Source of the DNA: Hydrogenoanaerobacterium sp032017025
GTDB taxonomy: Bacteria; Bacillota; Clostridia; Oscillospirales; Ruminococcaceae
DNA: 64,000 nucleotides
Direction of reading: 5' to 3'
Assembly (NCBI RefSeq): GCF_032017025.1
Contig: NZ_DALZQO010000001.1
Location: forward strand, 248,001 to 312,000
Part shown: one piece after another, positions 8,849 to 17,889 of the stretch
How the letters are laid out: the number at the start of each line of letters is the position of its first letter
Position numbering within the stretch: the stretch's first letter is position 1
Made by a program: the position numbers and the translations under genes
The notes under the pieces: model-generated
What the model saw: only the letters and a program-made list of their open reading frames with translations
Told to the model about the DNA's origin: nothing
Databases searched by the model: none

Positions 8849-9370
8849 ATGAAAAGAAAAATCAGTACTTATCAGGTTGCATTTCTCGGGATGATGCTTG
8901 CTGTCGCACTTGTTCTTTCTTTTTTTGAAAGCACTTTGTGCGCTTTTCTTGCGCTCCCGCCGGGAATCAAACTTGGCCTTGCCAATTTGGCAACCATGTA
9001 CACATTGTTTTTTGCCGGCAATGTCCCCGCTGTTATTCTTGTTCTGCTAAAATCCACATTTGTGGGGCTGACGAGAGGTTTCACGGGGTTTTTTCTGAGC
9101 CTTTCGGGCGGGCTGATGTCCATCCTGGTGCTGATGTTGCTCAAGCGGTTTCGCAACTTTGGGTTTTCGTACGTTGGTATCAGTGTGATCGGTGCGATTT
9201 TTCATAACATCGGTCAAATTCTTGCGGCATCTGTTTTGATTCGTTCTGTATTTACCCTTTATTACAGCATTGTCTTAATGCTGTCCGGCGCGGTAATGGG
9301 GATACTGACGGGGATCACCTTTGGCCAGTTAGTACCCCATTTTAATAAGTTAAGCAACAAATACAAATAG
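8849..9370 (+). CDS. Gx transporter family (heptaprenyl diphosphate synthase component I-like) membrane protein
   Basis: A 173-residue protein with about five transmembrane segments. It resembles the family annotated either as heptaprenyl diphosphate synthase component I or as Gx transporter, with the PPGIKLGLANL segment near residues 40-50. The start at 8849 has GGAGG 7 nt upstream; a longer frame reaching into apbE has no ribosome site. Members often accompany FMN_bind, ApbE and rnf genes in Clostridia, which suggests a role in flavin-linked electron flow or lipid precursor supply. The exact role is unknown. Confidence 0.75.
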   Translation: MKRKISTYQVAFLGMMLAVALVLSFFESTLCAFLALPPGIKLGLANLATMYTLFFAGNVPAVILVLLKSTFVGLTRGFTGFFLSLSGGLMSILVLMLLKRFRNFGFSYVGISVIGAIFHNIGQILAASVLIRSVFTLYYSIVLMLSGAVMGILTGITFGQLVPHFNKLSNKYK

Positions 9371-9389
9371 AAGTTGGAGGTTGTTGAGA

Positions 9390-10700
9390 TTGAGTATTAC
9401 AAAGGCAAGGTTGTTAAAAGGTATTCATGTTGCTCACGCAAAAAGTACCGAAAATACACAAACCATACCAATGCCTGTTCCGTCTCGCGTGTCTATTCCT
9501 ATGCTGCAGCACCTGGGGGCGCCCTGCAAAAGCATTGTTAAGCCGGGGGACCGCGTTCTGGTAGGACAGCTGATTGGTGAATGTGCAGGCACTTTTTGCG
9601 CACCCATTCACTCAAGTGTTTCGGGCACTGTAAAGGCAATCGATTCAATGGTTACCACATCGGGTGACAGCTGCGAGGTGGTTGTTATTGAAACAGACGG
9701 CACACAGGAGGTTAGCAGCGATGTAAAAGCTCCCGTTGTCAATTCTAAAGAAAGCTTTATTGAAGCAATTAAAAATTCCGGCCTTGTCGGGCTGGGCGGT
9801 GCAGGCTTTCCTGCTTGGGTAAAGCTTAACATCAAGCCCACACAAAAGGCGGAGTACCTGATTATCAACGCTGCTGAATGCGAGCCGTATATCACTTCGG
9901 ATTACCGCGAAATGCTGGAAAATACCGAAGATATTTTGGCGGGAATGGCTGCCGTCAAGAAATATATCGGCATCGATAAGGTGATTATCAGCATTGAAAA
10001 GAACAAGCCCAAGGCAATTGAGATGTTTCAAAAGCTTGCTGCTGAAACCAAGGCTTTTGAGGTGTATGTGCTGCAAAGCAAATACCCCAAGGGTGCTGAA
10101 AAGGTAATCATCTACGATACCATTGGCAGAACCGTACCGGAAGGCAAGCTGCCGATTGATGTCGGCACCATTGTAATGAACGTAGCCTCCGTTGGCTTTG
10201 TGGGTACTTATCTCAGAACCGGCATGCCGCTGACTCAAAAACGCATTACGGTAGACGGCGGCGCTATTGCCAAAGCACAAAACCTGATGGTTGCTATTGG
10301 TACTTCCATCACCCACATCGCTGAGTACTGCGGCGGTATTAAAGGTGAGGTAGGCAAAGTGCTTATGGGTGGCCCAATGATGGGACTTGCTCTTTATAAT
10401 ATGGACACGCCTGTAATCAAAAACAACAATGCAGTGCTGTTTTTTGATGAAAAGCAGGCAAAAGAGCAAAAAACGACATTGTGCATCCGTTGCGGAAAAT
10501 GCGGTTATGCCTGCCCTGTTCGTTTGATGCCTGTTTCCATCGAACGCGCTTTTGAATCGAAGGATACCGAGCGCCTTGCAGCTTTGAAGGTAAACCTATG
10601 TATTGAGTGCGGCTGCTGTTCTTATATCTGCCCAGCAAAACGGCCGCTGGTTCAAACAAACAGAGCTTCCAAAAAGCTGCTGAGAGAAACTAAGAAGTAG
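9390..10700 (+). CDS. rnfC: Rnf complex subunit C (NADH-oxidising, Fe-S)
   Basis: A 436-residue peripheral subunit that takes electrons from NADH, or delivers them to NAD+, in the ion-pumping ferredoxin:NAD+ oxidoreductase. The NADH/FMN-binding core contains GLGGAGFPAWVK. Two 4Fe-4S clusters are seen near the C-terminus: CIRCGKCGYACP and CIECGCCSYICP. I choose the TTG at 9390, 9 nt after GGAGG; TTGs at 9381 and 9384 are too close to the ribosome site. First gene of the canonical C-D-G-E-A-B order. Confidence 0.95.
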   Translation: MSITKARLLKGIHVAHAKSTENTQTIPMPVPSRVSIPMLQHLGAPCKSIVKPGDRVLVGQLIGECAGTFCAPIHSSVSGTVKAIDSMVTTSGDSCEVVVIETDGTQEVSSDVKAPVVNSKESFIEAIKNSGLVGLGGAGFPAWVKLNIKPTQKAEYLIINAAECEPYITSDYREMLENTEDILAGMAAVKKYIGIDKVIISIEKNKPKAIEMFQKLAAETKAFEVYVLQSKYPKGAEKVIIYDTIGRTVPEGKLPIDVGTIVMNVASVGFVGTYLRTGMPLTQKRITVDGGAIAKAQNLMVAIGTSITHIAEYCGGIKGEVGKVLMGGPMMGLALYNMDTPVIKNNNAVLFFDEKQAKEQKTTLCIRCGKCGYACPVRLMPVSIERAFESKDTERLAALKVNLCIECGCCSYICPAKRPLVQTNRASKKLLRETKK

Positions 10701-10711
10701 AGGTGTTTGCT

Positions 10712-11647
10712 TTGACTAAAAAACTAATCGTATCGTCATCGCCGCATATTCACAGCAGAAGAACAACCCAAAGCATTATGCTGGATGTTGTGATCGCACT
10801 GCTGCCGACACTGGTTGCGGCAACTATTATCTTTGGCAGCAAGGCATTGATTCTCACAGCTGTCTGCGTTGTTTCCTGCGTCTTTTTTGAATGGACGCTA
10901 TGTAAAATTACCAAACAAGAAAATTCAATCTCCGACCTAAGCGCAGTGGTAACCGGTATCATTTTAGCGTACAACCTGCCCGCTGAGCTGCCTGTTTGGA
11001 TGGCGGTAATCGGCTCGTTTGCCGCGATTGTGATTGTAAAAGGATTGTTTGGGGGTATTGGACAAAACTTTGCCAACCCTGCGCTGGTGGGGCGTATCGT
11101 GCTGTTCGTTTCGTTCTCTTCCGCTATGACCACATGGGCAAAACCGTTTGCATACCAATACCCTACTGCCGATGTTATGACCACGGCTACCCCGCTGGAT
11201 TTGATGCGTGCCGGTAAATGGACTGAGTACAGCGACCTGTTTTTTGGTACCGTCGGCGGATGTCTTGGTGAGACCTGTGCGCTTGCGCTCATTATCGGCG
11301 GTATCTACCTTGTAATTCGTAAGGTAATTAACCCAATTATTCCTCTCGTTTACATTGGTACGGTTGCTCTTGGTGCTGTCTTGGGCGGCGAGGATATGCT
11401 GTTCCATGTACTTAGCGGCGGTTTGATGCTCGGCGCCATTTTCATGGCAACCGACTATACTACCTCCCCCACCACAAACTGGGGCAAGGTTATTTTCGCA
11501 GCAGGCTGCGGTATTCTAACTATTGTTATTCGTCTGTTCGGCTCTTACACCGAGGGCGTTTCGTTCTCCATTCTGATTATGAATATTCTTACCCCGTATA
11601 TTGAAAAAGCAACACTTCCCAAGGTGTTAGGAGGTGCAAAACAATGA
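10712..11647 (+). CDS. rnfD: Rnf complex subunit D (membrane, covalent FMN)
   Basis: A 311-residue integral membrane subunit with eight or nine transmembrane helices. The segment DVMTTATPLDLM (about 145-156) carries the Thr expected to bind FMN covalently through ApbE. GGIGQNFANPALVGR is a family hallmark. The TTG at 10712 follows AGAGGTG at a sensible distance; the GTG at 10703 lies inside that ribosome site. Its TGA overlaps the ATG of rnfG by 4 nt (11644-11647). Confidence 0.95.
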   Translation: MTKKLIVSSSPHIHSRRTTQSIMLDVVIALLPTLVAATIIFGSKALILTAVCVVSCVFFEWTLCKITKQENSISDLSAVVTGIILAYNLPAELPVWMAVIGSFAAIVIVKGLFGGIGQNFANPALVGRIVLFVSFSSAMTTWAKPFAYQYPTADVMTTATPLDLMRAGKWTEYSDLFFGTVGGCLGETCALALIIGGIYLVIRKVINPIIPLVYIGTVALGAVLGGEDMLFHVLSGGLMLGAIFMATDYTTSPTTNWGKVIFAAGCGILTIVIRLFGSYTEGVSFSILIMNILTPYIEKATLPKVLGGAKQ

Positions 11648-12207
11648 GCAAAGTAAAAGAAATACTGATGCCTGTTTTGGTACTGGGTGCTGTATGTTTG
11701 ATCGTTACATCGCTGCTGGCGGTTACGAACTATTACACTGCCCCCATTATCGCTGCTAACGAAGGCTCAAAATCGGATGCTTCTCGTATCATTGTACTGC
11801 CTGAAGGTGATACATTTGTTAAGGTTGACCTGCCTGCTGAAGAACTTACTGCAAAAGGTGTTACCGAGGTTTACAAGGCCGAAAACGGCGCGGGCTTTAC
11901 CATAACCACCGTAACTGTTGGCTACCATGGTGAAATTACTGCAATGTTCGGTATTGACACCGAGGGTAAAATTGTTGGCCTGACTGTGATTAACCACAGC
12001 GAGACTCAGGGACTGGGTGATCGTATTACCGGTGCCGAGTGGCAGAGCCAGTTTATTGGCCTAAGCGGTACTTTAAACACCGTGTCAGGCTCAAAAAATA
12101 ACGATAATGATATTGTTGCATTGGCGGGCGCTACCATATCCTCCAAAGCAATGACAACCGCCGCGAACTCCGCGTTGGCTGTATTTGAAATGGCGAAGGG
12201 GGCGTAA
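11644..12207 (+). CDS. rnfG: Rnf complex subunit G (FMN-binding)
   Basis: A 187-residue subunit with one N-terminal membrane helix and an external FMN_bind domain. The motif ALAGATISSKA (about 160-170) holds the acceptor Thr for covalent FMN. HSETQGLGDRI is a conserved family stretch. It is translationally coupled to rnfD through ATGA and followed 2 bp later by rnfE. Confidence 0.95.
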   Translation: MSKVKEILMPVLVLGAVCLIVTSLLAVTNYYTAPIIAANEGSKSDASRIIVLPEGDTFVKVDLPAEELTAKGVTEVYKAENGAGFTITTVTVGYHGEITAMFGIDTEGKIVGLTVINHSETQGLGDRITGAEWQSQFIGLSGTLNTVSGSKNNDNDIVALAGATISSKAMTTAANSALAVFEMAKGA

Positions 12208-12209
12208 CG

Positions 12210-12905
12210 ATGAGTAAAAAAACAACCAAAGGCGGTATGACATACCTGTCTGTTCTTTTAAACGGTATCATCAAGGAAAACCCCGTTATGGTGATGCTGC
12301 TGGGTACCTGCCCTTCTCTGGCAGTGACCACAATGGTAAGCAACTCTATCGGTATGGGGCTTGCTACCACTTTTGTTCTGATTGGCTCTAACGTTGTAAT
12401 TGCGTTGATTAAAAAGCTTATTCCACCGACTGTACGTATTCCCTGTTACATTGTTGTTATTGCAGGGTTTGTAACGATTATCAAACAGCTGATGATGGCT
12501 TATGTACAGCCGCTTTATCTGGCACTTGGCGTATTCCTTGATCTAATTGTTGTAAACTGCATCCTCTTGGGACGTGCAGAGGTATTTGCAAGCAAAAACA
12601 AAGTAAGCTATGCTTTTTTTGATGGGCTGGGCATGGGCCTCGGCTTTACCCTGTCGCTGTTCGTCATCGGCAGTATTCGAGAGCTGCTTGGCAGCGGCAC
12701 CTGGATGGGTATTACCGTTACCGCTGATCTGATTGAGCCGATGGGCATTTTTGCTGCACCGGCAGGTGGCTTCTTTGTATACGGTATTCTGATTGCGCTT
12801 GTTGGCGTACTGATGAAAAAAGCCGGCAAAACCCCAAGAAAATCATTTGGCTGTTCTTCCTGCCCGTCGGCAGGCAGCTGCCATAATAAACAGGAGGAGT
12901 GCTGA
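12210..12905 (+). CDS. rnfE: Rnf complex subunit E, with Cys-rich tail
   Basis: A 231-residue membrane subunit with about six helices, homologous to RnfA and NqrD. It has the usual ENPVMVMLLGTCPSLAVT start, whose Cys is thought to help bind an intramembrane iron centre together with RnfA. The C-terminus carries a short tail, CSSCPSAGSCHNKQEEC, with four cysteines that the E. coli and V. cholerae counterparts lack in my memory. Its end overlaps the ribosome site of rnfA. Confidence 0.94.
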   Translation: MSKKTTKGGMTYLSVLLNGIIKENPVMVMLLGTCPSLAVTTMVSNSIGMGLATTFVLIGSNVVIALIKKLIPPTVRIPCYIVVIAGFVTIIKQLMMAYVQPLYLALGVFLDLIVVNCILLGRAEVFASKNKVSYAFFDGLGMGLGFTLSLFVIGSIRELLGSGTWMGITVTADLIEPMGIFAAPAGGFFVYGILIALVGVLMKKAGKTPRKSFGCSSCPSAGSCHNKQEEC

Positions 12906-12907
12906 TC

Positions 12908-13507
12908 ATGGAGTTTGTAAAAAGCTTATGCATTGTGTTGTTCAGCGCCATTCTGGTGGACAACTTTGTACTTGCCAAGTTTATGGGTATCTGCCCGTTT
13001 CTCGGTGTATCAAAAAACTTAAACTCTGCATTTGGAATGAGCTGCGCGGTCACTTTTGTTATGGTAATGGCAACCGCGGTTACTCATCCGCTGTATACCT
13101 ACCTGCTCTTGCCAAACGGTCTTGGCTATCTCGACACGATTACCTTTATCCTTGTTATTGCGGCATTTGTACAGTTGGTTGAAATTGTTCTTAAGCGCTA
13201 TATCCCCTCGCTGCATAAAACACTGGGTGTTTATCTCCCGCTTATCACCACCAACTGTGCAATACTGGGCGTTACACTTCTGAACATCAAAGAGGGTTAC
13301 GGCTATGCGGTTTCTCTGGTAAATGCACTGGGCGGCGGCCTTGGTTTTATGCTTGCAATGGTATTGTTTGCAGGGGTTCGCTCTCGTCTGGAAGACAGCC
13401 GTATTCTCAGATCCTTTGAGGGTCTGCCAATCACTCTTGTTTCCGCTTCAATCGTCGCTTTGTCCTTCCTTGGTTTTGGCGGCGTAATCGACGGTATATT
13501 TAAGTAA
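12908..13507 (+). CDS. rnfA: Rnf complex subunit A
   Basis: A 199-residue membrane subunit with six helices. It has the family stretches AILVDNFVLAKFMGICPFLGVS and TTNCAILG, including the conserved cysteines proposed to bind an iron centre with RnfE. The start ATG at 12908 is 10 nt after AGGAGG; the GTG at 12899 is too close. It sits between rnfE and rnfB in the usual order. Confidence 0.95.
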   Translation: MEFVKSLCIVLFSAILVDNFVLAKFMGICPFLGVSKNLNSAFGMSCAVTFVMVMATAVTHPLYTYLLLPNGLGYLDTITFILVIAAFVQLVEIVLKRYIPSLHKTLGVYLPLITTNCAILGVTLLNIKEGYGYAVSLVNALGGGLGFMLAMVLFAGVRSRLEDSRILRSFEGLPITLVSASIVALSFLGFGGVIDGIFK

Positions 13508-13526
13508 AGAAAGGCAGGGTAATATT

Positions 13527-14336
13527 ATGTTGAATGCAATTTTAGTCCCTGTCTTGATTTTGACAGGAGTCGGCGTTGCCGCAGGCGTTATGCTTTCACT
13601 GGCATCTAAATTTATGGCGATTCCGGTAGACGCAAGGCTTGAGGAGGTGCGCGAGGCACTTCCCGGTATCAACTGCGGTGCATGCGGCTACGCCGGCTGT
13701 GACCAGTATGCCAAAGCCATTGTTGAGGAAGGTGCTTCTACCAGCCGCTGCATTCCGGGCGGCGACAATACCTCAAAGCTTCTCAGCGAGCTGATGGGGA
13801 CCACAGACGGCGGCATAGACGAGATGGTAGCATACGTTGCCTGTAAGGGTGTTCCCGGAGAGGACAAGAAGAAGCTTGATTATAAAGGAATTGATTCTTG
13901 CTATGCGTCAAGCCTGCTTTACGGCGGAGATTCCAGCTGTAGTTACGGCTGCCTAGGCTATGGGGATTGTGCGAAATCCTGTCCGTTCGGTGCAATTGAT
14001 TTGGTCAACGGTATTGCAGTAGTTCGCCCCGAAGTTTGTACAGGCTGTTCACTTTGTGTAACAACCTGCCCGAAGGCACTGATCTCCATGTATCCGCTGA
14101 ACAAGCCGATTCATGTGGAGTGCCGCAACAAGGACAAGGGCGCAAAAACACGCAAGGTGTGCGCAAACGGCTGCATCGCATGTAAAAAATGTGCCAATGT
14201 TTGCCCTACCGACGCAATCACCGTGGAAGAAAACCTTGCGTTTATCGACGTAGAAAAGTGTATTACCTGTGGTAAGTGCATTGAGGTATGCCCGGTAAAC
14301 GTTATTGAAAGATTCCACCCCACCTGTGAGGCATAA
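13527..14336 (+). CDS. rnfB: Rnf complex subunit B (ferredoxin-oxidising, Fe-S)
   Basis: A 269-residue subunit with an N-terminal membrane helix. It then has a cluster motif INCGACGYAGCDQYA with a further Cys downstream (about 48-76), and four-cysteine ferredoxin repeats: CSYGCLGYGDCAKSCP, CTGCSLCVTTCP, CIACKKCANVCP and CITCGKCIEVCP. It is the entry point for electrons from reduced ferredoxin. Last gene of the operon, followed by a strong terminator. Confidence 0.95.
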   Translation: MLNAILVPVLILTGVGVAAGVMLSLASKFMAIPVDARLEEVREALPGINCGACGYAGCDQYAKAIVEEGASTSRCIPGGDNTSKLLSELMGTTDGGIDEMVAYVACKGVPGEDKKKLDYKGIDSCYASSLLYGGDSSCSYGCLGYGDCAKSCPFGAIDLVNGIAVVRPEVCTGCSLCVTTCPKALISMYPLNKPIHVECRNKDKGAKTRKVCANGCIACKKCANVCPTDAITVEENLAFIDVEKCITCGKCIEVCPVNVIERFHPTCEA

Positions 14337-14344
14337 ACAATGTT

Positions 14345-14380
14345 AAAAACCCGGCTGCAAAGCAGCCGGGTTTTTCTTTT
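14345..14380 (+). terminator. Intrinsic terminator of the rnf operon
   Basis: A 14-bp stem (AAAAACCCGGCTGC with its complement, loop AAA) followed by TTTTTCTTTT. It also separates the convergent DedA gene. Confidence 0.92.
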
Positions 14381-14387
14381 CTTTATT

Positions 14388-15023
14388 TTATTGTTGTGGC
14401 GGAGAGGTACCTTTTTTTGAAAAACGTTTTCGAAAGAATACGAATACCAAAATCAGTGCAATTGCCGCAAGCACCGCCAAAGTGATATGGGAATAGGTGC
14501 TCATGTAGCCGAGAATACTCTCCCAAGACTCGCCTGCAAATACGCCAAAATACACAAGTATGATGTTCCAGGTAAACGACCCAAGCGTTGTAAGCGACAG
14601 GAATAGCCCCATGTTCATTTTCGCCATGCCCGCAGGAATGGAGATGAGGCTGCGTACAATGGGGACACACCGGCAAAACAAAACCGTACTTTTGCCGCGC
14701 TTTTCAAACCAACTGCACGCTTTGGTAACATCACCTTTTTTAAAGTGCAGCAAGCGCCCTATTTTCCCCTCCAGCCAATGCTCCAACCGTTGTGGAGAAA
14801 GCACCCTGCCAACGCCGTAAAGCACAAGTGCACCCAGCACCGAGCCAGCCGTAGCCGACAGGATGACACCCCAAACACTCATATCGCTATAGGTTGTCAT
14901 AAAGCCGCCGAAGGTGAGTATTACCTCCGATGGAATCGGCGGAAAAATATTTTCAATGGCTATCAGCAAAAAAATACCAATGTAGCCAAATTGGTTCATA
15001 ACCTCTATAATCCAGTCTTGCAA
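14388..15023 (-). CDS. DedA family membrane protein
   Basis: A 211-residue membrane protein of the DedA/VTT family, which are proposed lipid scramblases or half-transporters. It has the FPPIPSEVILTFGGF segment (about 28-42) and the RxxPxxRxxxSIPAGMAKM segment (about 118-137), both hallmarks. Four or five hydrophobic helices follow the usual layout. I prefer the TTG at 15023, preceded by GGGAG, because it gives the family length; the frame runs open to 15122 but through the terminator of the next operon. No operon partner. Confidence 0.88.
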   Translation of the reverse strand: MQDWIIEVMNQFGYIGIFLLIAIENIFPPIPSEVILTFGGFMTTYSDMSVWGVILSATAGSVLGALVLYGVGRVLSPQRLEHWLEGKIGRLLHFKKGDVTKACSWFEKRGKSTVLFCRCVPIVRSLISIPAGMAKMNMGLFLSLTTLGSFTWNIILVYFGVFAGESWESILGYMSTYSHITLAVLAAIALILVFVFFRKRFSKKGTSPPQQ

Positions 15024-15086
15024 TGTTTCACTTCTCCCACAGCGCACCCTACGCGCCCCAAGCAGGTAATACGCAACTATCATGCA

Positions 15087-15112
15087 AAAGAGCCTTACCT
15101 TTAGTAAGGCTC
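15087..15112 (-). terminator. Terminator of the xanthine dehydrogenase operon
   Basis: A 9-bp perfect stem (15090-15098 with 15104-15112), 5-nt loop, followed on the minus strand by TTTTG, 17 bp past the stop of the molybdenum subunit gene. Confidence 0.7.
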
Positions 15113-15128
15113 TCCTGTACATTCATTT

Positions 15129-17441
15129 TTATCCGTTTTTTTGCAGCATTGCAAGTTTAATTTTTTCTGCGGCAATGGGCAGCGACCGGATATTGACCCC
15201 TGCAGCATTGTAAACAGCACCCGCAATGGCAGGGCTTGGTGAGTTGATGACGATTTCGCCGATGGATTTTGCACCAAACGGGCCGGTCGGCTCGTAGCTG
15301 CTTTCAAAGGCAACACGTATGTCCGGTACATCCAAGCGGGACGGAATTTTATATTGCAAAAACGAATCGTTCATCATCTTACCGTTTTTGTTGTACTGAA
15401 TATCCTCATACATTGCCATACCAATGCCCTGTGCAATGCCTCCCTCGGCCTGCACGGTGGCAAGGTTGGGGTTCACAACGGTTCCGCAATCCACTACGCC
15501 CACGTAGTCAATCAGCTTGATCTCACCGGTCTCGGTATCCACCTCTACCTCGGCAAAGCCTGCCATCAGCGGCGGCGGCGAGGTGGGGCTGCAGTGGCTT
15601 GCATTGGCGCACAGCCAGTTTCCGGGCTTGCCACCCACCAGCTTCTGTGCCAACTTGTCAAGCGTAATAAAATGGTTTGCATCGGCAGAGCTGTAAACCC
15701 TGTCACCGTCAAATTCCACCAGCACAGTCGGAATTCCAAGCAGTTTGGAGCCTTCCTCCTTAATCATGGAAATGAGCTGAGCACAGGCTTTTACCACCGC
15801 CATTCCGGTAACGTAGGTAGTACTGGACGCATAGGAGCCGGTGTCATACGGGGAATGGTCGGTATCCACACTGTCCACCGTAATACGCTCGATGGGGCAA
15901 TGCAGTAGCTCTGCCGCCATCTGTGCAAGAATGGTGTCGCAGCCCGTCCCCATATCGGTCGCACCAATCATCAAGGTGTAAAACCCGCTGTCGTTGAGGC
16001 GAATTGCAGCACTGGCAACGTCTATGTTCGAAATTCCCGAGCCCTGCATGGTAATGGACATCCCAACGCCCCGAACACGGTGGTCGTCCACCTGTACGCT
16101 CGGGTATTTTTTGTCCCATCCTATCATCTCTTTGCCCTTGTTGATGCAGTTTTGCAGCATCGTACTGCTGAGCGCTTCGTTGTAATAGGCAGGCATCTTT
16201 TCGCCCTGCTGCGGTATGTTTTTAAGACGCAGCTCAGCGGGATCGATGTTCAGCTTGTGTGCCAGCTGGTTTACAATCGATTCCACCGCAAAACAGCCCT
16301 GCGTTGCGCCATAACCGCGGAATGCACCCGCCGCCATGGTATTCGTGTATACGACGTCGTAGGTGAATTTAAACGCATTTGCTTTGCTGTAAAGCGGAAT
16401 AGTCTTGTGCGCGGTGAGCCCAACCGTGGTGGAGGCATGCTCGCCGTATGCACCTGCGTTTGAAAGCGTATGCAATGAGATTGCTTTGATGATGCCATCC
16501 TTGGTAGCACCCAGCTTGACGGTAATGCGCATTTGATGACGGCTATTGGAGGCCGCAAAGGATTCCTGACGGGTGTAAACCATTTTGGCAGGCTTGCCTG
16601 TTCGGAGGGTTACAAGCGACGGGAACAGCTCGCTCACCATCGTTTGTTTCGCGCCAAAGCCGCCACCGATACGGGGCTTTGAAACACGCACCGCTGATTG
16701 CGGCAGCCCCAATGCACGCGCAATGGTTCTACGGCAGTGGAACGGAATTTGCGTGGAGCTCACCACGTTCAGACGGCCATTGCAGTCCAGATAAGTGTAG
16801 GTGCGGAAGGTCTCCATCATCGCCTGCGCATTTGCTTTGGTGTAATAGGTTTCTTCCAGCACTACATCGCATTTTGCGAACTCCTCATCCACATCGCCGT
16901 GGATTTCAGAGCCGCTTGCAACCACATTGTGCAGGCGGTTTCCACCGATATCAAAGTTGTTGAAATAGTCGTCTTCCTCATGGATGACGATTGCATTGTC
17001 TTTTGCTGCTTCAAAATCGAGCACAGGCTCACGAACGTCATACTTTACCCGGATCATACCCAGCGCTTTGTCGACGGCTTTTTCGTCTCTGCCCGCCACA
17101 ATGGCGACCGGGTCGCCAACATAGCGCACCACCCGCTCCAGAATGTAACGGTCGTAGGGGCTTGGCTCGGGGTACGACTGACCCGCGAGTGTATGTCGGA
17201 TTTTCGGAACATCCTCATAGGTTAGCACACACTCAATACCGTTTACCCGAAGTGCGGTATCTGTTTTGATGGATTTAATTTTAGCAAACGCATGGGGACT
17301 GCGCAGCACCTTAACAACCAAACACCCCTGCGGGACAATGTCATCGGTGTAAACACCCTTGCCGGTGGTAAGTGCCATGCCGTCCAGTTTTGGAATTCGC
17401 TGATTGACCTGTTTGAGTTGATTCACCGGCTTCATTTGCAC
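15129..17441 (-). CDS. xdhA: Xanthine dehydrogenase-type molybdenum-binding subunit
   Basis: A 770-residue large subunit of the molybdopterin hydroxylase family. The N-terminal hammerhead domain (about 15-130) is followed by the cofactor-binding domains, with IGGGFGAKQ, GAFRGYGATQ and the C-terminal FGAKSIGEIVI region holding the catalytic Glu. It would hydroxylate a purine such as hypoxanthine or xanthine at the molybdenum centre. It overlaps the iron-sulfur subunit gene by 10 bp and is the last gene of a three-subunit operon. A related substrate (nicotinate, a heterocycle) cannot be excluded from sequence; the purine riboswitch upstream argues for purines. Confidence 0.9.
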   Translation of the reverse strand: MQMKPVNQLKQVNQRIPKLDGMALTTGKGVYTDDIVPQGCLVVKVLRSPHAFAKIKSIKTDTALRVNGIECVLTYEDVPKIRHTLAGQSYPEPSPYDRYILERVVRYVGDPVAIVAGRDEKAVDKALGMIRVKYDVREPVLDFEAAKDNAIVIHEEDDYFNNFDIGGNRLHNVVASGSEIHGDVDEEFAKCDVVLEETYYTKANAQAMMETFRTYTYLDCNGRLNVVSSTQIPFHCRRTIARALGLPQSAVRVSKPRIGGGFGAKQTMVSELFPSLVTLRTGKPAKMVYTRQESFAASNSRHQMRITVKLGATKDGIIKAISLHTLSNAGAYGEHASTTVGLTAHKTIPLYSKANAFKFTYDVVYTNTMAAGAFRGYGATQGCFAVESIVNQLAHKLNIDPAELRLKNIPQQGEKMPAYYNEALSSTMLQNCINKGKEMIGWDKKYPSVQVDDHRVRGVGMSITMQGSGISNIDVASAAIRLNDSGFYTLMIGATDMGTGCDTILAQMAAELLHCPIERITVDSVDTDHSPYDTGSYASSTTYVTGMAVVKACAQLISMIKEEGSKLLGIPTVLVEFDGDRVYSSADANHFITLDKLAQKLVGGKPGNWLCANASHCSPTSPPPLMAGFAEVEVDTETGEIKLIDYVGVVDCGTVVNPNLATVQAEGGIAQGIGMAMYEDIQYNKNGKMMNDSFLQYKIPSRLDVPDIRVAFESSYEPTGPFGAKSIGEIVINSPSPAIAGAVYNAAGVNIRSLPIAAEKIKLAMLQKNG

Positions 17442-17887
17442 TTATCCTCCATGTATTCCTGAATTGCTCTGATATGGCTGGTGTAGCCTGTACAGCGGCA
17501 GAGGTTCCCCGCAAGGTATTCTTTGATTTGCTGTTCGGTGGGGTTTTTCAGTTCACGCTTCATAGCGAGCACATTCATAATAAACCCGGGGCTGCAAAAG
17601 CCGCACTGCTCCGCCCCCTGGTTCACCATAAACTGTCCAAACTCCTTGGCTTCGTCCTGCAACCCCTCCAGCGTGGTCACCTGCCTGCCGTCTGCCCTTG
17701 CGGCGGGGTAAGAGCAGGAGAGTATGGGCTTGCCATCTACCCAGACGGTGCAAAGTCCACAATTGTCGGTTTCACAGCCGCGTTTTACACTGACAAAGCC
17801 GTATTTGCGCAGAAAATCGATCAGCATCATATCGTTTGGGATGTGCTTATCGAATAATTTATCGTTTACCGTAATCTTTACTTTCAT
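17432..17887 (-). CDS. xdhC: Xanthine dehydrogenase-type 2Fe-2S subunit
   Basis: A 151-residue small subunit with two 2Fe-2S clusters. The plant-type cluster is CETDNCGLCTVW (about 40-51) plus a later Cys in LSCSYPA. The second is CGFCSPGFIM with CRCTGY. It carries electrons from the molybdenum centre to the FAD subunit. ATG at 17887 follows AGGAGG at 8 nt; seven extra codons upstream would lie within that site. It sits 2 bp after the FAD-subunit stop. Confidence 0.94.
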   Translation of the reverse strand: MKVKITVNDKLFDKHIPNDMMLIDFLRKYGFVSVKRGCETDNCGLCTVWVDGKPILSCSYPAARADGRQVTTLEGLQDEAKEFGQFMVNQGAEQCGFCSPGFIMNVLAMKRELKNPTEQQIKEYLAGNLCRCTGYTSHIRAIQEYMEDKCK

Positions 17888-17889
17888 GC

